A DNA stretch of 64,000 bases from NCBI RefSeq assembly GCF_000739015.1, contig NZ_JPUG01000052.1, positions 62,001 through 126,000 of the forward strand, given 5' to 3'. A model generated the notes under the pieces. The model was not told the DNA's origin and ran no database searches. It was given only the letters and a program-made list of their open reading frames with translations. Shown in pieces: positions 20,258-32,811 of the stretch. Both the position numbers and the translations under genes were made by a program. The DNA comes from Microvirga sp. BSC39 (GTDB lineage Bacteria; Pseudomonadota; Alphaproteobacteria; Rhizobiales; Beijerinckiaceae). Numbering within the stretch: position 1 is the stretch's first letter; each line of letters starts with the position of its first letter.

Positions 20258-21721
20258 ATGGCTGCCGGTCGAATCCGCGAGCGGGAGAATTCTGCATTGA
20301 GTACGCAATCGTCGGCACATCACATCTCTCGGGACTCATCCGCGGACCTCGCCGACTGGTCGGCCCTCCAACTCCTCGAAGCCTATGCGCGCAAGACAGC
20401 ATCGCCTGTCGATGTGGCAAAGGCCGTCATCGCCCGCATCGAGGCTTGCGAGCCGCAGCTTCAGGCTCTCTACGCCTTCGATCCCGAGGCTGCCTTGAAC
20501 TCTGCAAAGGAGTCGGAGCAGCGCTGGATGCACGGCGAGGCGAGGGCGCTCGACGGCATACCGGCGACGATCAAGGAGAACATCGCCACCAAAGGCACGC
20601 CCGTGCCGCTCGGCACCGCTGCGCGCCCGCTCGTTCCTGCCGCTGACGACGCGCCCTCGGCAGCGCGGCTGCGAGAGGACGGTGTCGTCATCCTGGCCAA
20701 GACCACCATGCCGGATTACGGCATGCTCTCCTCCGGTCTCTCCAGCTTCCATCCGCTCACCCGCAACCCTTGGGATCTCTCCAAGAATCCCGGTGGCAGC
20801 TCGGCGGGTGCGGGCGCTGCGGCTGCTGCGGGCTATGGGCCGTTCCACATCGGCACCGATATCGGCGGTTCGATCCGCCTGCCGGCCGCCTGGTGCGGCG
20901 TGTTCGGCCTCAAACCCAGCTTCGGCCGCATTCCCATCGACCCTACCTATTACGGCCGGGTGGCAGGGCCCATGACCCGAACCGTGCGGGACGCCGCCCT
21001 CATGATGACGAGCCTCACCCGTCCGGACGGGCGCGATCCCATGAGCCTGCCGTATCAGGATCTGCCTTGGCTCGATCTGAATATCGATATCAAAGGCCTG
21101 AGGATCGGGGTCATGATGGAAGCCGGCATCGGCATGCCCCTCGATCCGGAAATCCGCGCCACCGTTGAGCGGGCCGCACGACTCCTTTCCGATGCCGGCG
21201 CCGTCATTGAGGAGGTGCCGGCCTTCATCACCCGAGAGATGCTCGACGGCCTCGACGATTTCTGGCGCCAGCGGGCCTGGACCGACATGGCTCCCCTGAG
21301 CGAGGAGGAGCGGGCCAGGATCCTGCCCTACATCCGCCAATGGGCCGAAGGGGGCAGGAATCTGACGGGGGCTGAGGTCTATAGCGGCATGAACCAGATG
21401 ATGGTGATGCGCCACGCGGCAGTGGCCGCCACGCAAAGCTTCGACTTCGTGATCTCCCCGGTGGCGCCGTGCGTGGCCTATCCGGCGGAACTCGCGTCGC
21501 CGATCCACGACCCGGAAGAGCCCTTCGAGCATATCGGCTACACGGTCGCCTTCAACATGTCCGACCAGCCGGCATCCTCCGTCAACGCCGGCTACACGAA
21601 GGCGGGCTTGCCCATCGGCCTCCAGATCGTCGGCCGCCGTTTCGACGACGTGGGCGTGCTGCGGCTCTCCCAGGCCTGGGAGGAGATGTGCCCGGACAGG
21701 AGGCCCTGGCCTAGGGTTTGA
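20258..21721 (+). CDS. Amidase-signature enzyme
   Basis: A 487-residue serine amidase that hydrolyses a carboxamide. The Ser-cisSer-Lys triad motifs are visible: the Lys in LDGIPATIKENI (about residue 108), the cis-Ser in NPGGSSAGAGAAAA, and the nucleophile in GTDIGGSIRLPAA. The rest follows the amidase-signature fold with ending NAGYTKAGLPIGLQIVG. The substrate is unknown; gatA function is unlikely with no gatBC nearby. A TTG at 20297, preceded by a good GGGAGAA site, is an alternative start that removes 13 unconserved residues. Confidence 0.9.
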   Translation: MAAGRIRERENSALSTQSSAHHISRDSSADLADWSALQLLEAYARKTASPVDVAKAVIARIEACEPQLQALYAFDPEAALNSAKESEQRWMHGEARALDGIPATIKENIATKGTPVPLGTAARPLVPAADDAPSAARLREDGVVILAKTTMPDYGMLSSGLSSFHPLTRNPWDLSKNPGGSSAGAGAAAAAGYGPFHIGTDIGGSIRLPAAWCGVFGLKPSFGRIPIDPTYYGRVAGPMTRTVRDAALMMTSLTRPDGRDPMSLPYQDLPWLDLNIDIKGLRIGVMMEAGIGMPLDPEIRATVERAARLLSDAGAVIEEVPAFITREMLDGLDDFWRQRAWTDMAPLSEEERARILPYIRQWAEGGRNLTGAEVYSGMNQMMVMRHAAVAATQSFDFVISPVAPCVAYPAELASPIHDPEEPFEHIGYTVAFNMSDQPASSVNAGYTKAGLPIGLQIVGRRFDDVGVLRLSQAWEEMCPDRRPWPRV

Positions 21722-21724
21722 CCC

Positions 21725-21843
21725 GGGAGGGGATCCATAGCGCCAGTGGGTGCGGGTGGATTCCCTTCCCCTCCGCTGCGCTCCGGCCGGGAATGACACC
21801 TCCTGTCATCCCCGGCGAGCCGAAGGCGAGGGAAGGGGATCCA
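21725..21843. repeat. REP-like palindromic intergenic repeat (type A)
   Basis: Two imperfectly complementary arms occur here: one with ATTCCCTTCCCCTCCGC and CTCCGGCCGGGAATGA (about 21760-21797), the other with TCATCCCCGGCGAGCCGAAG and GCGAGGGAAGGGGATCCAT (about 21805-21843). The same arms recur at 33115-33208 in the opposite order. This marks a dispersed palindromic repeat family rather than coding DNA. Confidence 0.75.
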
Positions 21844-21923
21844 TGAGGCCACCCATCAACGGCGACACTGCGGACAGGTCCAAGCGGGTTTTCCCTTCGC
21901 ACTGCTCCTGATAAATAGCCCCC

Positions 21924-22670
21924 ATGACGTACAAGGTTGCCGCTCTCTATCAGTTCGTTCCGCTGCCCGACTTCCGGGAGCTCAAGGACCCGCTTCATGC
22001 GCTCTGCCTCGATCTCGGGATCAAGGGCACGCTCCTGCTCGCCCATGAAGGCATCAACGGCACCGTGGCCGGAACGGAGGAGGGCATCGATGCTCTGATG
22101 GTGGAGCTGCGAGCAGGGTCGTTGTTTCGTGGCCGCCTCGACAATCTGGAGCTGAAGTTCTCCTCAGCGGCCGAAATGCCCTTCAAGCGCATGAAGGTGC
22201 GGCTCAAGAAGGAGATCGTGACCCTCGGCGACCCGCAGACCGATCCTCTGCGCCGGGTCGGCACATACGTGTCGCCCGCCGAGTGGAACCGGCTGCTGGA
22301 GGAGCCCGGCATCGTGATCCTCGACACGCGCAACGACTTCGAGGTCGAAATGGGTACCTTCGAAGGCGCGGTCGATCCCCGGATCAAGCGCTTCAGCGAG
22401 TTCAAGGATTTCGTCGCGAGCGAACTCGACCCTGCCAGGCACAGGAAAGTCGCGATGTTCTGCACGGGCGGCATCCGTTGCGAGAAGGCCAGTTCCTACA
22501 TGCTGAACCAGGGTTTCGAAGAGGTCTTCCACCTGAAGGGCGGCATCCTCAAGTACCTGGAGGACATGCCGGAGGCCGAGAGCCGGTGGAAGGGCGAGTG
22601 CTTCGTGTTCGACGAGCGCGTCGCCCTCGGCCATGGGTTGGTGGAAGCAGGAGAGTCGAACGATGGCTGA
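21924..22670 (+). CDS. trhO: tRNA uridine(34) hydroxylase TrhO (YceA-type rhodanese)
   Basis: A 248-residue protein. An N-terminal acylphosphatase-like domain (about 1-95, with [15 protein letters not shown]) precedes a rhodanese domain (about 120-225) whose active-site loop is [15 protein letters not shown], with the catalytic cysteine in MFCTGG. TrhO hydroxylates uridine 34 of certain tRNAs on the way to 5-methoxy/carboxymethoxyuridine. Its stop overlaps the start of slyX by 8 bases. Confidence 0.92.
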   Translation: MTYKVAALYQFVPLPDFRELKDPLHALCLDLGIKGTLLLAHEGINGTVAGTEEGIDALMVELRAGSLFRGRLDNLELKFSSAAEMPFKRMKVRLKKEIVTLGDPQTDPLRRVGTYVSPAEWNRLLEEPGIVILDTRNDFEVEMGTFEGAVDPRIKRFSEFKDFVASELDPARHRKVAMFCTGGIRCEKASSYMLNQGFEEVFHLKGGILKYLEDMPEAESRWKGECFVFDERVALGHGLVEAGESNDG

Positions 22671-22884
22671 TCCTGATGCCGTCGATGCCCGCATCGAAGC
22701 CCTGGAGGTTCGCGTCGCCTACCAGGACAAGGTGATCGAGGACCTGAACCAAGCCGTCATCGACCAATGGAAGAAGATCGACGCTCTCAGGCGGCAGCTC
22801 GCCGAGGTGCAGGACCGCGTCGAGGTGGTCGAGGACAGCGCCGGCGGGCCTCGCGCGCCCGAGCCCCCTCCGCCGCATTATTGA
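22663..22884 (+). CDS. slyX: SlyX-family protein
   Basis: A 73-residue coiled-coil protein with the SlyX pattern: [20 protein letters not shown], then a helix rich in Leu and Val, and the Pro-rich end terminating PPPPHY, a family hallmark. The function of SlyX is unknown. The ATG at 22663 lies inside the end of trhO, so the two are probably translationally coupled. Confidence 0.88.
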   Translation: MADPDAVDARIEALEVRVAYQDKVIEDLNQAVIDQWKKIDALRRQLAEVQDRVEVVEDSAGGPRAPEPPPPHY

Positions 22885-22908
22885 TGCCCACGCGAACGGG
22901 CGCCCGCG

Positions 22909-23121
22909 TCAGACCTTCTTCACGAACTCGGTCTTGAGCACCAGACCTTTGATCTGGGCCGACCGGCACTCGATCTCGCCCTCGTCATCGGTCAGGTGGA
23001 TGTTCTTGAACACGGTGCCGCGTTTCAGGGTCGTGGATGAGCCCTTCACCTTCAGGTCTTTGACGACCTGCACGGAGTCGCCCTCGTTGAGGGTCGCCCC
23101 GTTGCTATCCTTGACAACCAT
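22909..23121 (-). CDS. Short PhnA/YjdM-type protein
   Basis: A 70-residue protein equivalent to the C-terminal domain of PhnA (YjdM): VVKDSNGATLNEGDSVQVVKDL, then KGSSTTLKRGTVFKNI and ending LVLKTEFVKK. Full-length YjdM is about 110 residues and has an N-terminal zinc ribbon, which is missing here. Despite the name the family is not firmly tied to phosphonate use. A GAGGAGA site precedes the ATG. Confidence 0.85.
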   Translation of the reverse strand: MVVKDSNGATLNEGDSVQVVKDLKVKGSSTTLKRGTVFKNIHLTDDEGEIECRSAQIKGLVLKTEFVKKV

Positions 23122-23219
23122 TCTGGTCTCCTCGGCACAGCCTGTGCCCTGCCAGGACGGCATAGCCGCTCGGTTGCGGCTCTGTCTATCAGGGCTCATA
23201 CGGAGCCTGGAGACGATCC

Positions 23220-23246
23220 TTGGCACTCGGTTCCCACAAGTGCCAA
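23220..23246 (+). promoter_or_regulatory. CIRCE element (HrcA operator) upstream of groESL
   Basis: Arms TTGGCACTC (23220-23228) and AAGTGCCAA (23238-23246) are separated by exactly 9 bases, matching the CIRCE layout (TTAGCACTC-N9-GAGTGCTAA) with 8 of 9 arm positions complementary. It lies about 117 bases before groES. CIRCE is bound by HrcA, which represses chaperonin genes until heat shock; hrcA itself is not in the window. Confidence 0.85.
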
Positions 23247-23363
23247 ATTTTTTCCACGCCCCTCTTGAACGGTGACGCTCTTTCAACCAAATCATCGACC
23301 GCGGAGGCCCGAACGGCTCCGCTTAAAGGCAGTTAACAGACTGATATCATTGGAGGAAGCTTC

Positions 23364-23678
23364 ATGAAGTTCCGTCCTTTGCATGACCGGATCGTGGTCC
23401 GCCGCATCGAGGCCGAACAGAAGTCCGCGGGCGGGATCATCATCCCCGACACCGCCAAGGAGAAGCCCCAGCAGGGCGAGGTGATCGCTGTCGGTCCGGG
23501 TGCCCGCAACGAGCAGGGCCAGCTCGTGCCCCTCGACGTTCAGGTCGGCGACACCGTGCTGTTCGGCAAGTGGTCCGGCACCGAGGTCAAGATCGATGGC
23601 GAGGATCTCCTGATCATGAAGGAGAGCGACATCATGGGCGTGCTGGAGCAGTCCGCCGTCCAGAAGAAGGCCGCGTAA
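23364..23678 (+). CDS. groES: Co-chaperonin GroES
   Basis: A 104-residue lid subunit of the GroEL chamber. It begins [16 protein letters not shown] and includes the mobile-loop region [19 protein letters not shown], and the ending is typical for alphaproteobacteria. A strong GGAGGA site precedes the ATG. It forms an operon with groEL, 57 bases downstream, under the CIRCE element. Confidence 0.98.
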   Translation: MKFRPLHDRIVVRRIEAEQKSAGGIIIPDTAKEKPQQGEVIAVGPGARNEQGQLVPLDVQVGDTVLFGKWSGTEVKIDGEDLLIMKESDIMGVLEQSAVQKKAA

Positions 23679-23729
23679 GGCCAATCCGTCAATTCAGAGT
23701 CACACATCGTTACGTCTCATCAGGAGTGA

Positions 23730-25361
<1,632 letters not shown>

Positions 25362-25388
25362 GCCTCAGCCTTCACAACATGAATGGAG

Positions 25389-25418
25389 CGGCGTCGCGCA
25401 AGCGGCGCCGTTTTCTTT
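25389..25418 (+). terminator. Intrinsic terminator of groESL
   Basis: A 9-bp stem with one G-U pair (CGGCGTCGC at 25389-25397, GCGGCGCCG at 25402-25410) is closed by a GCAA tetraloop and followed by TTTTCTTT. It lies 27 bases after the groEL stop. Confidence 0.9.
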
Positions 25419-25464
25419 ACGTCTGTGATCTGCGAAAAAGGAGCGCTTGTTCGCAGGAAACGTC

Positions 25465-26541
25465 ATGGTGGACCGCTGGTGGCAGAGACCTCCCGTCAAA
25501 CCGCAGGCCCTTCGGGCGGGCGATCGCGTTGCCATTGTCTCGACGAGCTGGGGCGGGCCGGCGGTTTTTCCGCATCGCTATGAGGCTGGGAAACGCTATC
25601 TGGCCAATGCGTTTGGGCTTGTGCCCGTTGAGATGCCTCACGCGCTAAGCGAAGCGGATTGGCTCGACAGGAACCCCAAGGCACGCGCCGAGGATATCAA
25701 TGCCGCTTTTGCTGATCCTTCGATCCGCGGCGTTATCGCGAGTATTGGTGGTGACGATGCGATCCGCCTGATCCCGCATGTCGATCTCGGCTTGATCGCG
25801 CGCAATCCCAAAGTGTTTCTCGGCTACTCGGATCCGACGGTCCTGCATTTCGGCTGCCTGAAGGCCGGTCTCTGCTCTTTCTATGGCCCGACGATCATGT
25901 CAGGCTTCGGCGAGAACGGCGGCATGCATGCCTATGCCGAGAACGCCCTGCGCAAGGCTGTCTTTGAGACGGCACCCATCGGCGAAATCGAGCCGAACAG
26001 GCAGGGGTGGACCGTCGAGCACCTGCCCTGGAAGGATCCCGAGAACCAGAACCGCCGCCGGAGGCTGACGCCCTCGACTGGTCCCCGAACTCTGCAGGGG
26101 ACGGGCACCGTCCAGGGTCACCTGATCGGCGGCTGCGCCGAAGTGCTGGAGATGCTGAAGGGCTCGGACTGGTGGCCTCCGCTGGATTATTGGGACGGGG
26201 CCATCCTGTTCTATGAGACCTCCGAGGAGGCGCCGGCGGCCGTGCAGGTTCTGCGTTGGCTGCGCAACTTCGCGGCACAGGGTATCTTGCACCGCCTGTC
26301 CGGCATCGTTCTCGGGCGACCCGGCGGGCAGACGGACGAGGCTTACCGTCAGGAGCAGGAGAGGGCAGTTCTGCGCGCCCTGGATGAAGCTGGCCTCCAG
26401 CATCTGCCGGTCTTAGGCGAACTCGATTTCGGCCACACGGACCCAATCGCGACGCTGCCCTACGGAGCCGTGGCGGAGATCGATTGCAGGCGCTCGCGCC
26501 TGTCGGTCCTCGAACCTGGCGTCTCACCTCGCGACGCATGA
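25465..26541 (+). CDS. S66-family LD-carboxypeptidase (LdcA/MccF type)
   Basis: A 358-residue serine peptidase from the ATG at 25465 (AGGAAA site upstream). The nucleophile elbow reads FLGYSDPTVLH. The remaining triad residues are expected in the FYETSEEAP region (Glu) and the GHTDPIATLPYG region (His). Family members cut the terminal D-Ala from murein tetrapeptides during recycling, or, as MccF, cleave microcin C-like aminoacyl nucleotides. Sequence alone does not separate these roles. No murein-recycling genes adjoin it. Confidence 0.85.
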   Translation: MVDRWWQRPPVKPQALRAGDRVAIVSTSWGGPAVFPHRYEAGKRYLANAFGLVPVEMPHALSEADWLDRNPKARAEDINAAFADPSIRGVIASIGGDDAIRLIPHVDLGLIARNPKVFLGYSDPTVLHFGCLKAGLCSFYGPTIMSGFGENGGMHAYAENALRKAVFETAPIGEIEPNRQGWTVEHLPWKDPENQNRRRRLTPSTGPRTLQGTGTVQGHLIGGCAEVLEMLKGSDWWPPLDYWDGAILFYETSEEAPAAVQVLRWLRNFAAQGILHRLSGIVLGRPGGQTDEAYRQEQERAVLRALDEAGLQHLPVLGELDFGHTDPIATLPYGAVAEIDCRRSRLSVLEPGVSPRDA

Positions 26542-27939
<1,398 letters not shown>

Positions 27940-27963
27940 TCTCTGAACGACCAAGGCATTGCG

Positions 27964-27991
27964 AACCCGGCGCCCCAAGCGCCGGGTTTTT
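27964..27991 (+). terminator. Intrinsic terminator after the TRAP binding-protein gene
   Basis: A perfect 10-bp stem (AACCCGGCGC at 27964-27973 with GCGCCGGGTT at 27979-27988), a 5-base loop and a TTTT run. It begins 24 bases past the stop codon, consistent with a single-gene transcript. Confidence 0.88.
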
Positions 27992-28106
27992 GCTTGCAGG
28001 GCTGGTGCGCCCTAAGCGGGAGGCTCGGCGGGTTGCATCCGAGGCCCTGAATGATGATCTCATGATCACCCTCGTTCGGCCTTGAACCGCACCAGAAGGA
28101 TTGTCC

Positions 28107-29105
28107 ATGCCTCCCTTCTCCATTCTCGATCTCGCGCATGTTCCCGAAGGCTTCACCCCGTCGGATGCCCTGCGCAATTCCCTCGATCTGGCGCAGCACG
28201 CCGAAAAATGGGGCTACACCCGGTTCTGGCTCGCCGAGCACCACAATATGGTCGGCATCGCCAGCGCCGCGACGAGCGTGGCGATCGGCCATGTGGCAGG
28301 AGGCACCCGGACGATCCGCGTCGGCGCTGGCGGCATCATGCTGCCGAACCATTCGCCCCTCGTGATTGCCGAGCAGTTCGGCACCCTCGATGCTCTCTAT
28401 CCGGGCCGTATCGATCTCGGCGTCGGCCGCGCACCTGGCACCGACCAGCGGACTTTGCGGGCCCTGCGCCGCGACCCAACCGCCGCCGACACCTTTCCGC
28501 AGGACGTGCTGGAGCTGCAGGCGCTGCTCGGACCCGTGCAACCGGATCAGGTAATCCAGGCGGTGCCGGGCGCAGGTTCCAACGTGCCGCTCTGGATCCT
28601 CGGCTCCAGCCTGTTCGGCGCGCAGCTCGCGGCCATGCTGGGGTTGCCTTACGCCTTCGCGTCTCATTTCGCGCCGGGTGCCCTGATGCAGGCGCTCCAT
28701 GTTTACCGCGAACGCCTCCAGCCCTCCGCCCAGCTCGACCGCCCCTATGCGATGGTCGGGGTCAATGTGATTGCAGCCGACACGGATGAGGAGGCGAGGC
28801 GTCTCTTCACCTCCGCGCAGCAGGCCTTCACCAATATGTTCCGCGGCACCCGCGGCAAGCTCCAGCCGCCCATCGATGATATCGAGAGCTACTGGACGCC
28901 GCATGAGAAGGCGCAGGCCATGAGCATGCTCTCATGCTCCTTCGTCGGATCTGCGAAGACCGTGCGGGAAGGGCTGGAAGGCTTCATCGCGGAGACCGGC
29001 GCGGACGAACTCATCGTCGCCTCGGCGATCTACGATCATGGGAAGCGGTTGCGCTCGTATGAGATCCTTGCCGATGTGCAGAAGGACATGAGTAAAGCCG
29101 CTTAG
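28107..29105 (+). CDS. LLM-class flavin-dependent oxidoreductase
   Basis: A 332-residue luciferase-like monooxygenase (MsnO8/YhbW-like subgroup). Family segments are [17 protein letters not shown] near residues 32-48, the [21 protein letters not shown] strand, and [16 protein letters not shown]. These enzymes use reduced flavin from a partner reductase; the substrate cannot be read from sequence. The ATG at 28107 has an AGAAGGA site; a TTG at 28101 is two codons upstream. Confidence 0.88.
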   Translation: MPPFSILDLAHVPEGFTPSDALRNSLDLAQHAEKWGYTRFWLAEHHNMVGIASAATSVAIGHVAGGTRTIRVGAGGIMLPNHSPLVIAEQFGTLDALYPGRIDLGVGRAPGTDQRTLRALRRDPTAADTFPQDVLELQALLGPVQPDQVIQAVPGAGSNVPLWILGSSLFGAQLAAMLGLPYAFASHFAPGALMQALHVYRERLQPSAQLDRPYAMVGVNVIAADTDEEARRLFTSAQQAFTNMFRGTRGKLQPPIDDIESYWTPHEKAQAMSMLSCSFVGSAKTVREGLEGFIAETGADELIVASAIYDHGKRLRSYEILADVQKDMSKAA

Positions 29106-29127
29106 AGCATCTAGCAAACTCATCCTG

Positions 29128-29216
29128 TCATGGCCGGGCTTGTCCCGGCCATTTTGACTCGAGAAGTGCTGTGGCTCATGGATTGATATCACCGGCATAA
29201 GGCCGGTGATGACGTG
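29128..29216. repeat. Composite REP-like palindromes (types B and C)
   Basis: Two palindromes lie about 35 bases apart. Type B pairs ATGGCCGGG with CCCGGCCAT (29128-29152). Type C pairs ATCACCGGC with GCCGGTGAT and is followed by GACGTG (29186-29216). The same B-then-C pair recurs at 33223-33308 in the same orientation. Both sit at the 3' ends of genes and may also stop or stabilise transcripts. Confidence 0.8.
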
Positions 29217-29241
29217 TGTGGGCGTAGAAAACATCAAGCTT

Positions 29242-30084
29242 CTAAGCAGGCGCGCCTCTGCCTTTCAGCGTCGGATCGAGCGCATCACGTAGCCCGTCGC
29301 CCAAGAGGTTCAAACCCAGCACCGAGAGCGCGATGGCGATGCCGGGCGCGATGGCAAGATGCGGCGCCTGCGAGAGATAGGTCTGCGCATCGCTGAGCAT
29401 CCGTCCCCAGCTTGGGTTCGGCGGGCGCACGCCCAAGCCCAGGTAGCTCAGGCCGGCTTCGGTCAGGATCGCGAGCGCAAGCTGGATCGTCACCTGCACG
29501 ATCAGCGCACCCGCGATGTTGGGCATCACGTCTTCCCAGGTGATCCGCAGCGGATGCTTGCCGATGGCACGTGCCGCCGCAATGTAGTCGAGGGTCCAGA
29601 CCTGAAGCGCGACGCCGCGCGTGACGCGGGCGAAGACCGGAATATTGAACACCGCGATCGCCAGAATGGCCGCGAGCGGTCCGGAGCCCACGAGCGCACC
29701 GATCATGATGGCGGAGAGCACCGCCGGAAAGGCGAAGACCACGTCGGACACGCGCATGGCGATCTCGTCCGCAATGCCCTTCCACGCCGCCGCCGCGCAG
29801 CCGATGGCGGTGCCGATGGCGGCTCCCAGCAGAACGGCCGGCCATGCGATGGCGAGCGAGTTCCAGGCTCCGACCATCAAGAGCGAGGCGACGTCGCGGC
29901 CGAAATGATCCGTCCCGAGAAGGCCGAGCTCGCCGGGGCCTTTCAGCCGCATGGCCACGCGCACCCGGGTGGGCACCTCCGGCGTCCAGACCAGGGATAC
30001 GAGGGCGGTGGCGATCAGCAGCACCGTCAGAATGCCGCCGACCACGAGGGCGGAGTTCAGCGGAATGCGGGAGCGCTTCGTCAT
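29242..30084 (-). CDS. Dipeptide/oligopeptide-type ABC permease (DppC/GsiD type)
   Basis: A 280-residue inner-membrane protein with about six transmembrane helices and the N-terminal LGTDHFGRDV segment typical of DppC-type subunits. The EAA loop reads AARAIGKHPLRITWEDVMPN near residues 185-204, which docks to the ATPase. It overlaps the partner permease by 4 bases. The ATPase gene lies more than 5 kb upstream on the same strand. Confidence 0.93.
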   Translation of the reverse strand: MTKRSRIPLNSALVVGGILTVLLIATALVSLVWTPEVPTRVRVAMRLKGPGELGLLGTDHFGRDVASLLMVGAWNSLAIAWPAVLLGAAIGTAIGCAAAAWKGIADEIAMRVSDVVFAFPAVLSAIMIGALVGSGPLAAILAIAVFNIPVFARVTRGVALQVWTLDYIAAARAIGKHPLRITWEDVMPNIAGALIVQVTIQLALAILTEAGLSYLGLGVRPPNPSWGRMLSDAQTYLSQAPHLAIAPGIAIALSVLGLNLLGDGLRDALDPTLKGRGAPA

Positions 30085-31028
30085 GACCGGCTCCTCAGGC
30101 GCGGATCGAGGATGGCGTAGCCGATATCGACGAGGAAGTTCACCACGATCACCAATCCGGAAAAGATCAGCACGATGTCCTTGATCACCACGAGGTCGCG
30201 TTGGTTGAGCGCCTGATAGGCCAGCCTCCCAAGGCCGGGCAGGTTGAACACGTTCTCCACCAGGATCGCGCCGCCGAAGAAGAAGGACAGCTGCAATCCG
30301 AGGATCGTGGTTACGGGAATGAGCGCGTTCGGCACCACGTGCCGACGAAGCGTCGATCCCTTGTCGACGCCCTTGGCACGGGCAGTGCGCACGAAATCGG
30401 CCCCGATTACCTCAAGGGTTGCCGAACGCGTGACGCGGGTGAGCACCGCGGCCTGGGGCAGGGCGAGGGCTACGGCCGGCAGCAGCAGGGCCTGCAGGGC
30501 AGGGCCGATACCGGCGCTCCAGCCGGGAAAGCCGCCGGCCGGAAACCAGCCGAGCCAAGTGGAAAAGAACAGAATGAACAGGAGGCCTATCCAGAAGTTC
30601 GGCACCGCGACGCCCAGCTGACTGAAAACCAGCACGGCCCGATCCACCGGTCCATCACGCCGGGCGGCGGCTGCCACGCCGAGCGGCAGGGCGAGCGCCG
30701 TCGAAATCAGAATAGCGAGCAGGCTCAGCGGCAGCGTCACGTTCATACGCTCGGCGACCAGCGTCGAGACCGGCATCTTGTAAGTGATCGAGGTGCCGAG
30801 ATCGCCCTGCAGGATTCCGCCGACCCAGTGCAGGTAGCGTAGGAGCGCCGGCTGATCGAGCCCGAGCTCCTGCCGCAGCGCGGCCAGCGTATCCTCCCGC
30901 GCGGCGGTGCCGAGCATGATGGCGGCCGGATCACCGGGCAGCACTTCCAGGATGATAAAGATTGCGAGTGACACGAACAGGAGTGTCACGGCCAGGGAGG
31001 CCAGACGGGTAATGACGAGACGCAGCAC
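30081..31028 (-). CDS. Dipeptide/oligopeptide-type ABC permease (DppB/GsiC type)
   Basis: A 315-residue permease beginning with the conserved hydrophobic first helix, then PGDPAAIMLG and LGLDQPALLRYLHWVGGILQGDLGTSI, both DppB hallmarks. The EAA loop is ARAKGVDKGSTLRRHVVPNALIPV. The start is GTG. It is followed by, and overlaps, the DppC-type gene, and lies 106 bases downstream of the binding-protein gene. Confidence 0.93.
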   Translation of the reverse strand: MLRLVITRLASLAVTLLFVSLAIFIILEVLPGDPAAIMLGTAAREDTLAALRQELGLDQPALLRYLHWVGGILQGDLGTSITYKMPVSTLVAERMNVTLPLSLLAILISTALALPLGVAAAARRDGPVDRAVLVFSQLGVAVPNFWIGLLFILFFSTWLGWFPAGGFPGWSAGIGPALQALLLPAVALALPQAAVLTRVTRSATLEVIGADFVRTARAKGVDKGSTLRRHVVPNALIPVTTILGLQLSFFFGGAILVENVFNLPGLGRLAYQALNQRDLVVIKDIVLIFSGLVIVVNFLVDIGYAILDPRLRSRS

Positions 31029-31134
31029 GGGCGCGAGCAGCCTATCCTTGGAGGATCGATCTATTCAGCAAACAGCATCCCCACGGCGCGTGCAAACCTG
31101 CATTCGCCGCGGGGCTTGCAATTGTGACGTCAGA

Positions 31135-32616
31135 TCACTCCGTCCAGGATACTTCCGTCACGTCGTTAGACGGAATCGGCGAGTTCTCCCACAGGCCCTG
31201 CACCTTCGCGTTCCATACGCCGAGCTTCGGTAGCTGGAACAGGAAGAGGGCAGGCACGTCCTCGGCGAGGATCTTCTGCGCTTCCGCATATTTGGCGAAG
31301 CGCGCCTTCTCGTCCGTCGTCTTGGCGGCTTCGGCGATCAGCGCCTTGAACTTGTCGTTCTTGTAATTGAAGTAGTAGCTGTCGCGGGCGAAGATCTCGA
31401 TGTCGAGCGGCTCCGTGTGGGACACGATGGTGACGTCGTAATCCTTGTTCTTGAAGACTTCCTCGATCCACTTGGCCGGGAACTCGGTGGGGACGATCTT
31501 CAGGTCGACGCCGACTTCCGCCATCATGGCAGAGAGCAGCTCCGCCGAGCGGCTGGCATAGGCCATCTGGGGCGACTTGATGGTGATCGACAGACCATTG
31601 CCGTGGCCCGCCTCCTTCAGCAGCGCCTTGGCCTTTTCCACATCGTAGGGGACCACATTCGTGGTATCCACGAACGCCGGGTTGTTCGGCGAGAAGAAGC
31701 TGCCGATGGGTTGGCCGAAGCCGGAATAGGCGCCCTCGATCAGCGCCTTGCGGTCGACCGCATGCATGAGCGCGCGGCGCACGCGCACGTCGTCGAAGGG
31801 CTTCTTGGCGCTGTTGAGGCCCGCGACGGTCTCGCCTTCCGTGTTGCCGGCCACCGCCTTGAAGCGGTTGTCCTTCTGGAACTCGGCGAAGAGCTCGGGC
31901 GCGCCGAGGTTCGGGAACGCATCCACATCGCCCGCGCGCAGGGCCGCGACCTGCGCCTGCGCATCGCTGATGAACCGGAAGGTGACGCTCTCCAGCTTCA
32001 CCTTGTCCTTCTGCCAGTAATCGGGGTTCTTCGTCAGTTCCACCCGGTCGCCGCGGGTCCAGGACTTGAACTTGAACGGCCCGGTGCCGACGGGATTGGC
32101 CGTGTTGTTAGCCGCCGTCTCCGGCGCCACGATCACCGCGTCGCCCCAGCCGAGATAGTAGAGGAAGTTGCCAGAGGTTTCCTTCAGCTTGATCACCACG
32201 GTGGCGGGATCGGGCGTCTCGATGGAATCGATGGGCGCGAAGATCTGCTTCTGCGCATTGGTGGATTTCGGATCGCGGGCGCGGTCGAAGGCGAATTTCA
32301 CATCCGCCGAGTCGAAGGTCGAGCCGTCATGGAACTTCACCCCCTCCCGCAGGCGGAAGGTGTAGGTCAGACCGTCGGGCGAGACCTCCCAGCTTTTCGC
32401 AAGCAGGGGCTGAACCTTGCCGGCCCGGTCGATGCGCACGAGGCCTTCGTACAGGTTGGCCCAGGTGACCTCGCGGATGGCGACAGGGGCCGCAATCGTC
32501 GGGTCGAGGCCCGGCGGCTCAATGGGCATGCCCACCACCAGGGAGGTCTTAGCGGCAAGGGCCGGAAGGGCGCTGACGGAGAGAAGGAGGGCGGCAGTCA
32601 GGAGGCGCTTCGTCAT
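31135..32616 (-). CDS. Dipeptide/oligopeptide-type ABC substrate-binding protein (SBP family 5)
   Basis: A 493-residue periplasmic receptor with a Sec signal cleaved after ALPALA near residue 22. The family 5 pattern is clear: LDPTIAAPVAIREVTWANLYEGLVRID, LAKSWEVSPDGLTYTFRLREGVKFHDG, and NPVGTGPFKFKSW. Family members bind peptides, nickel, glutathione or opines; the ligand here is unknown. It heads the binding-protein-permease-permease block on the minus strand. Confidence 0.93.
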   Translation of the reverse strand: MTKRLLTAALLLSVSALPALAAKTSLVVGMPIEPPGLDPTIAAPVAIREVTWANLYEGLVRIDRAGKVQPLLAKSWEVSPDGLTYTFRLREGVKFHDGSTFDSADVKFAFDRARDPKSTNAQKQIFAPIDSIETPDPATVVIKLKETSGNFLYYLGWGDAVIVAPETAANNTANPVGTGPFKFKSWTRGDRVELTKNPDYWQKDKVKLESVTFRFISDAQAQVAALRAGDVDAFPNLGAPELFAEFQKDNRFKAVAGNTEGETVAGLNSAKKPFDDVRVRRALMHAVDRKALIEGAYSGFGQPIGSFFSPNNPAFVDTTNVVPYDVEKAKALLKEAGHGNGLSITIKSPQMAYASRSAELLSAMMAEVGVDLKIVPTEFPAKWIEEVFKNKDYDVTIVSHTEPLDIEIFARDSYYFNYKNDKFKALIAEAAKTTDEKARFAKYAEAQKILAEDVPALFLFQLPKLGVWNAKVQGLWENSPIPSNDVTEVSWTE

Positions 32617-32811
32617 CAGGCTTGAACTCCATCCGGTATAGGCTGCGACAGGTCGCGATGCGCCCAGCTTACGCAGGATGGCGCCGGATGGAAGAGCGTC
32701 ATTACCGATTGTTCACTTAACTTCCGTCTGCCGGGAGCCTAAGCAGCATAACGGACATAGCCGCGGAGCCGGCTGTTTCAAATGGCTTCGGCGGCAGGGA
32801 AAGGCTTTGAC

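Noticed and set aside
20110..20646. Plus-strand open frame of 178 codons before and over the amidase gene
   Set aside because: It overlaps the amidase gene in another frame, and its product is Arg/Ala-rich shadow sequence without a ribosome-binding site.
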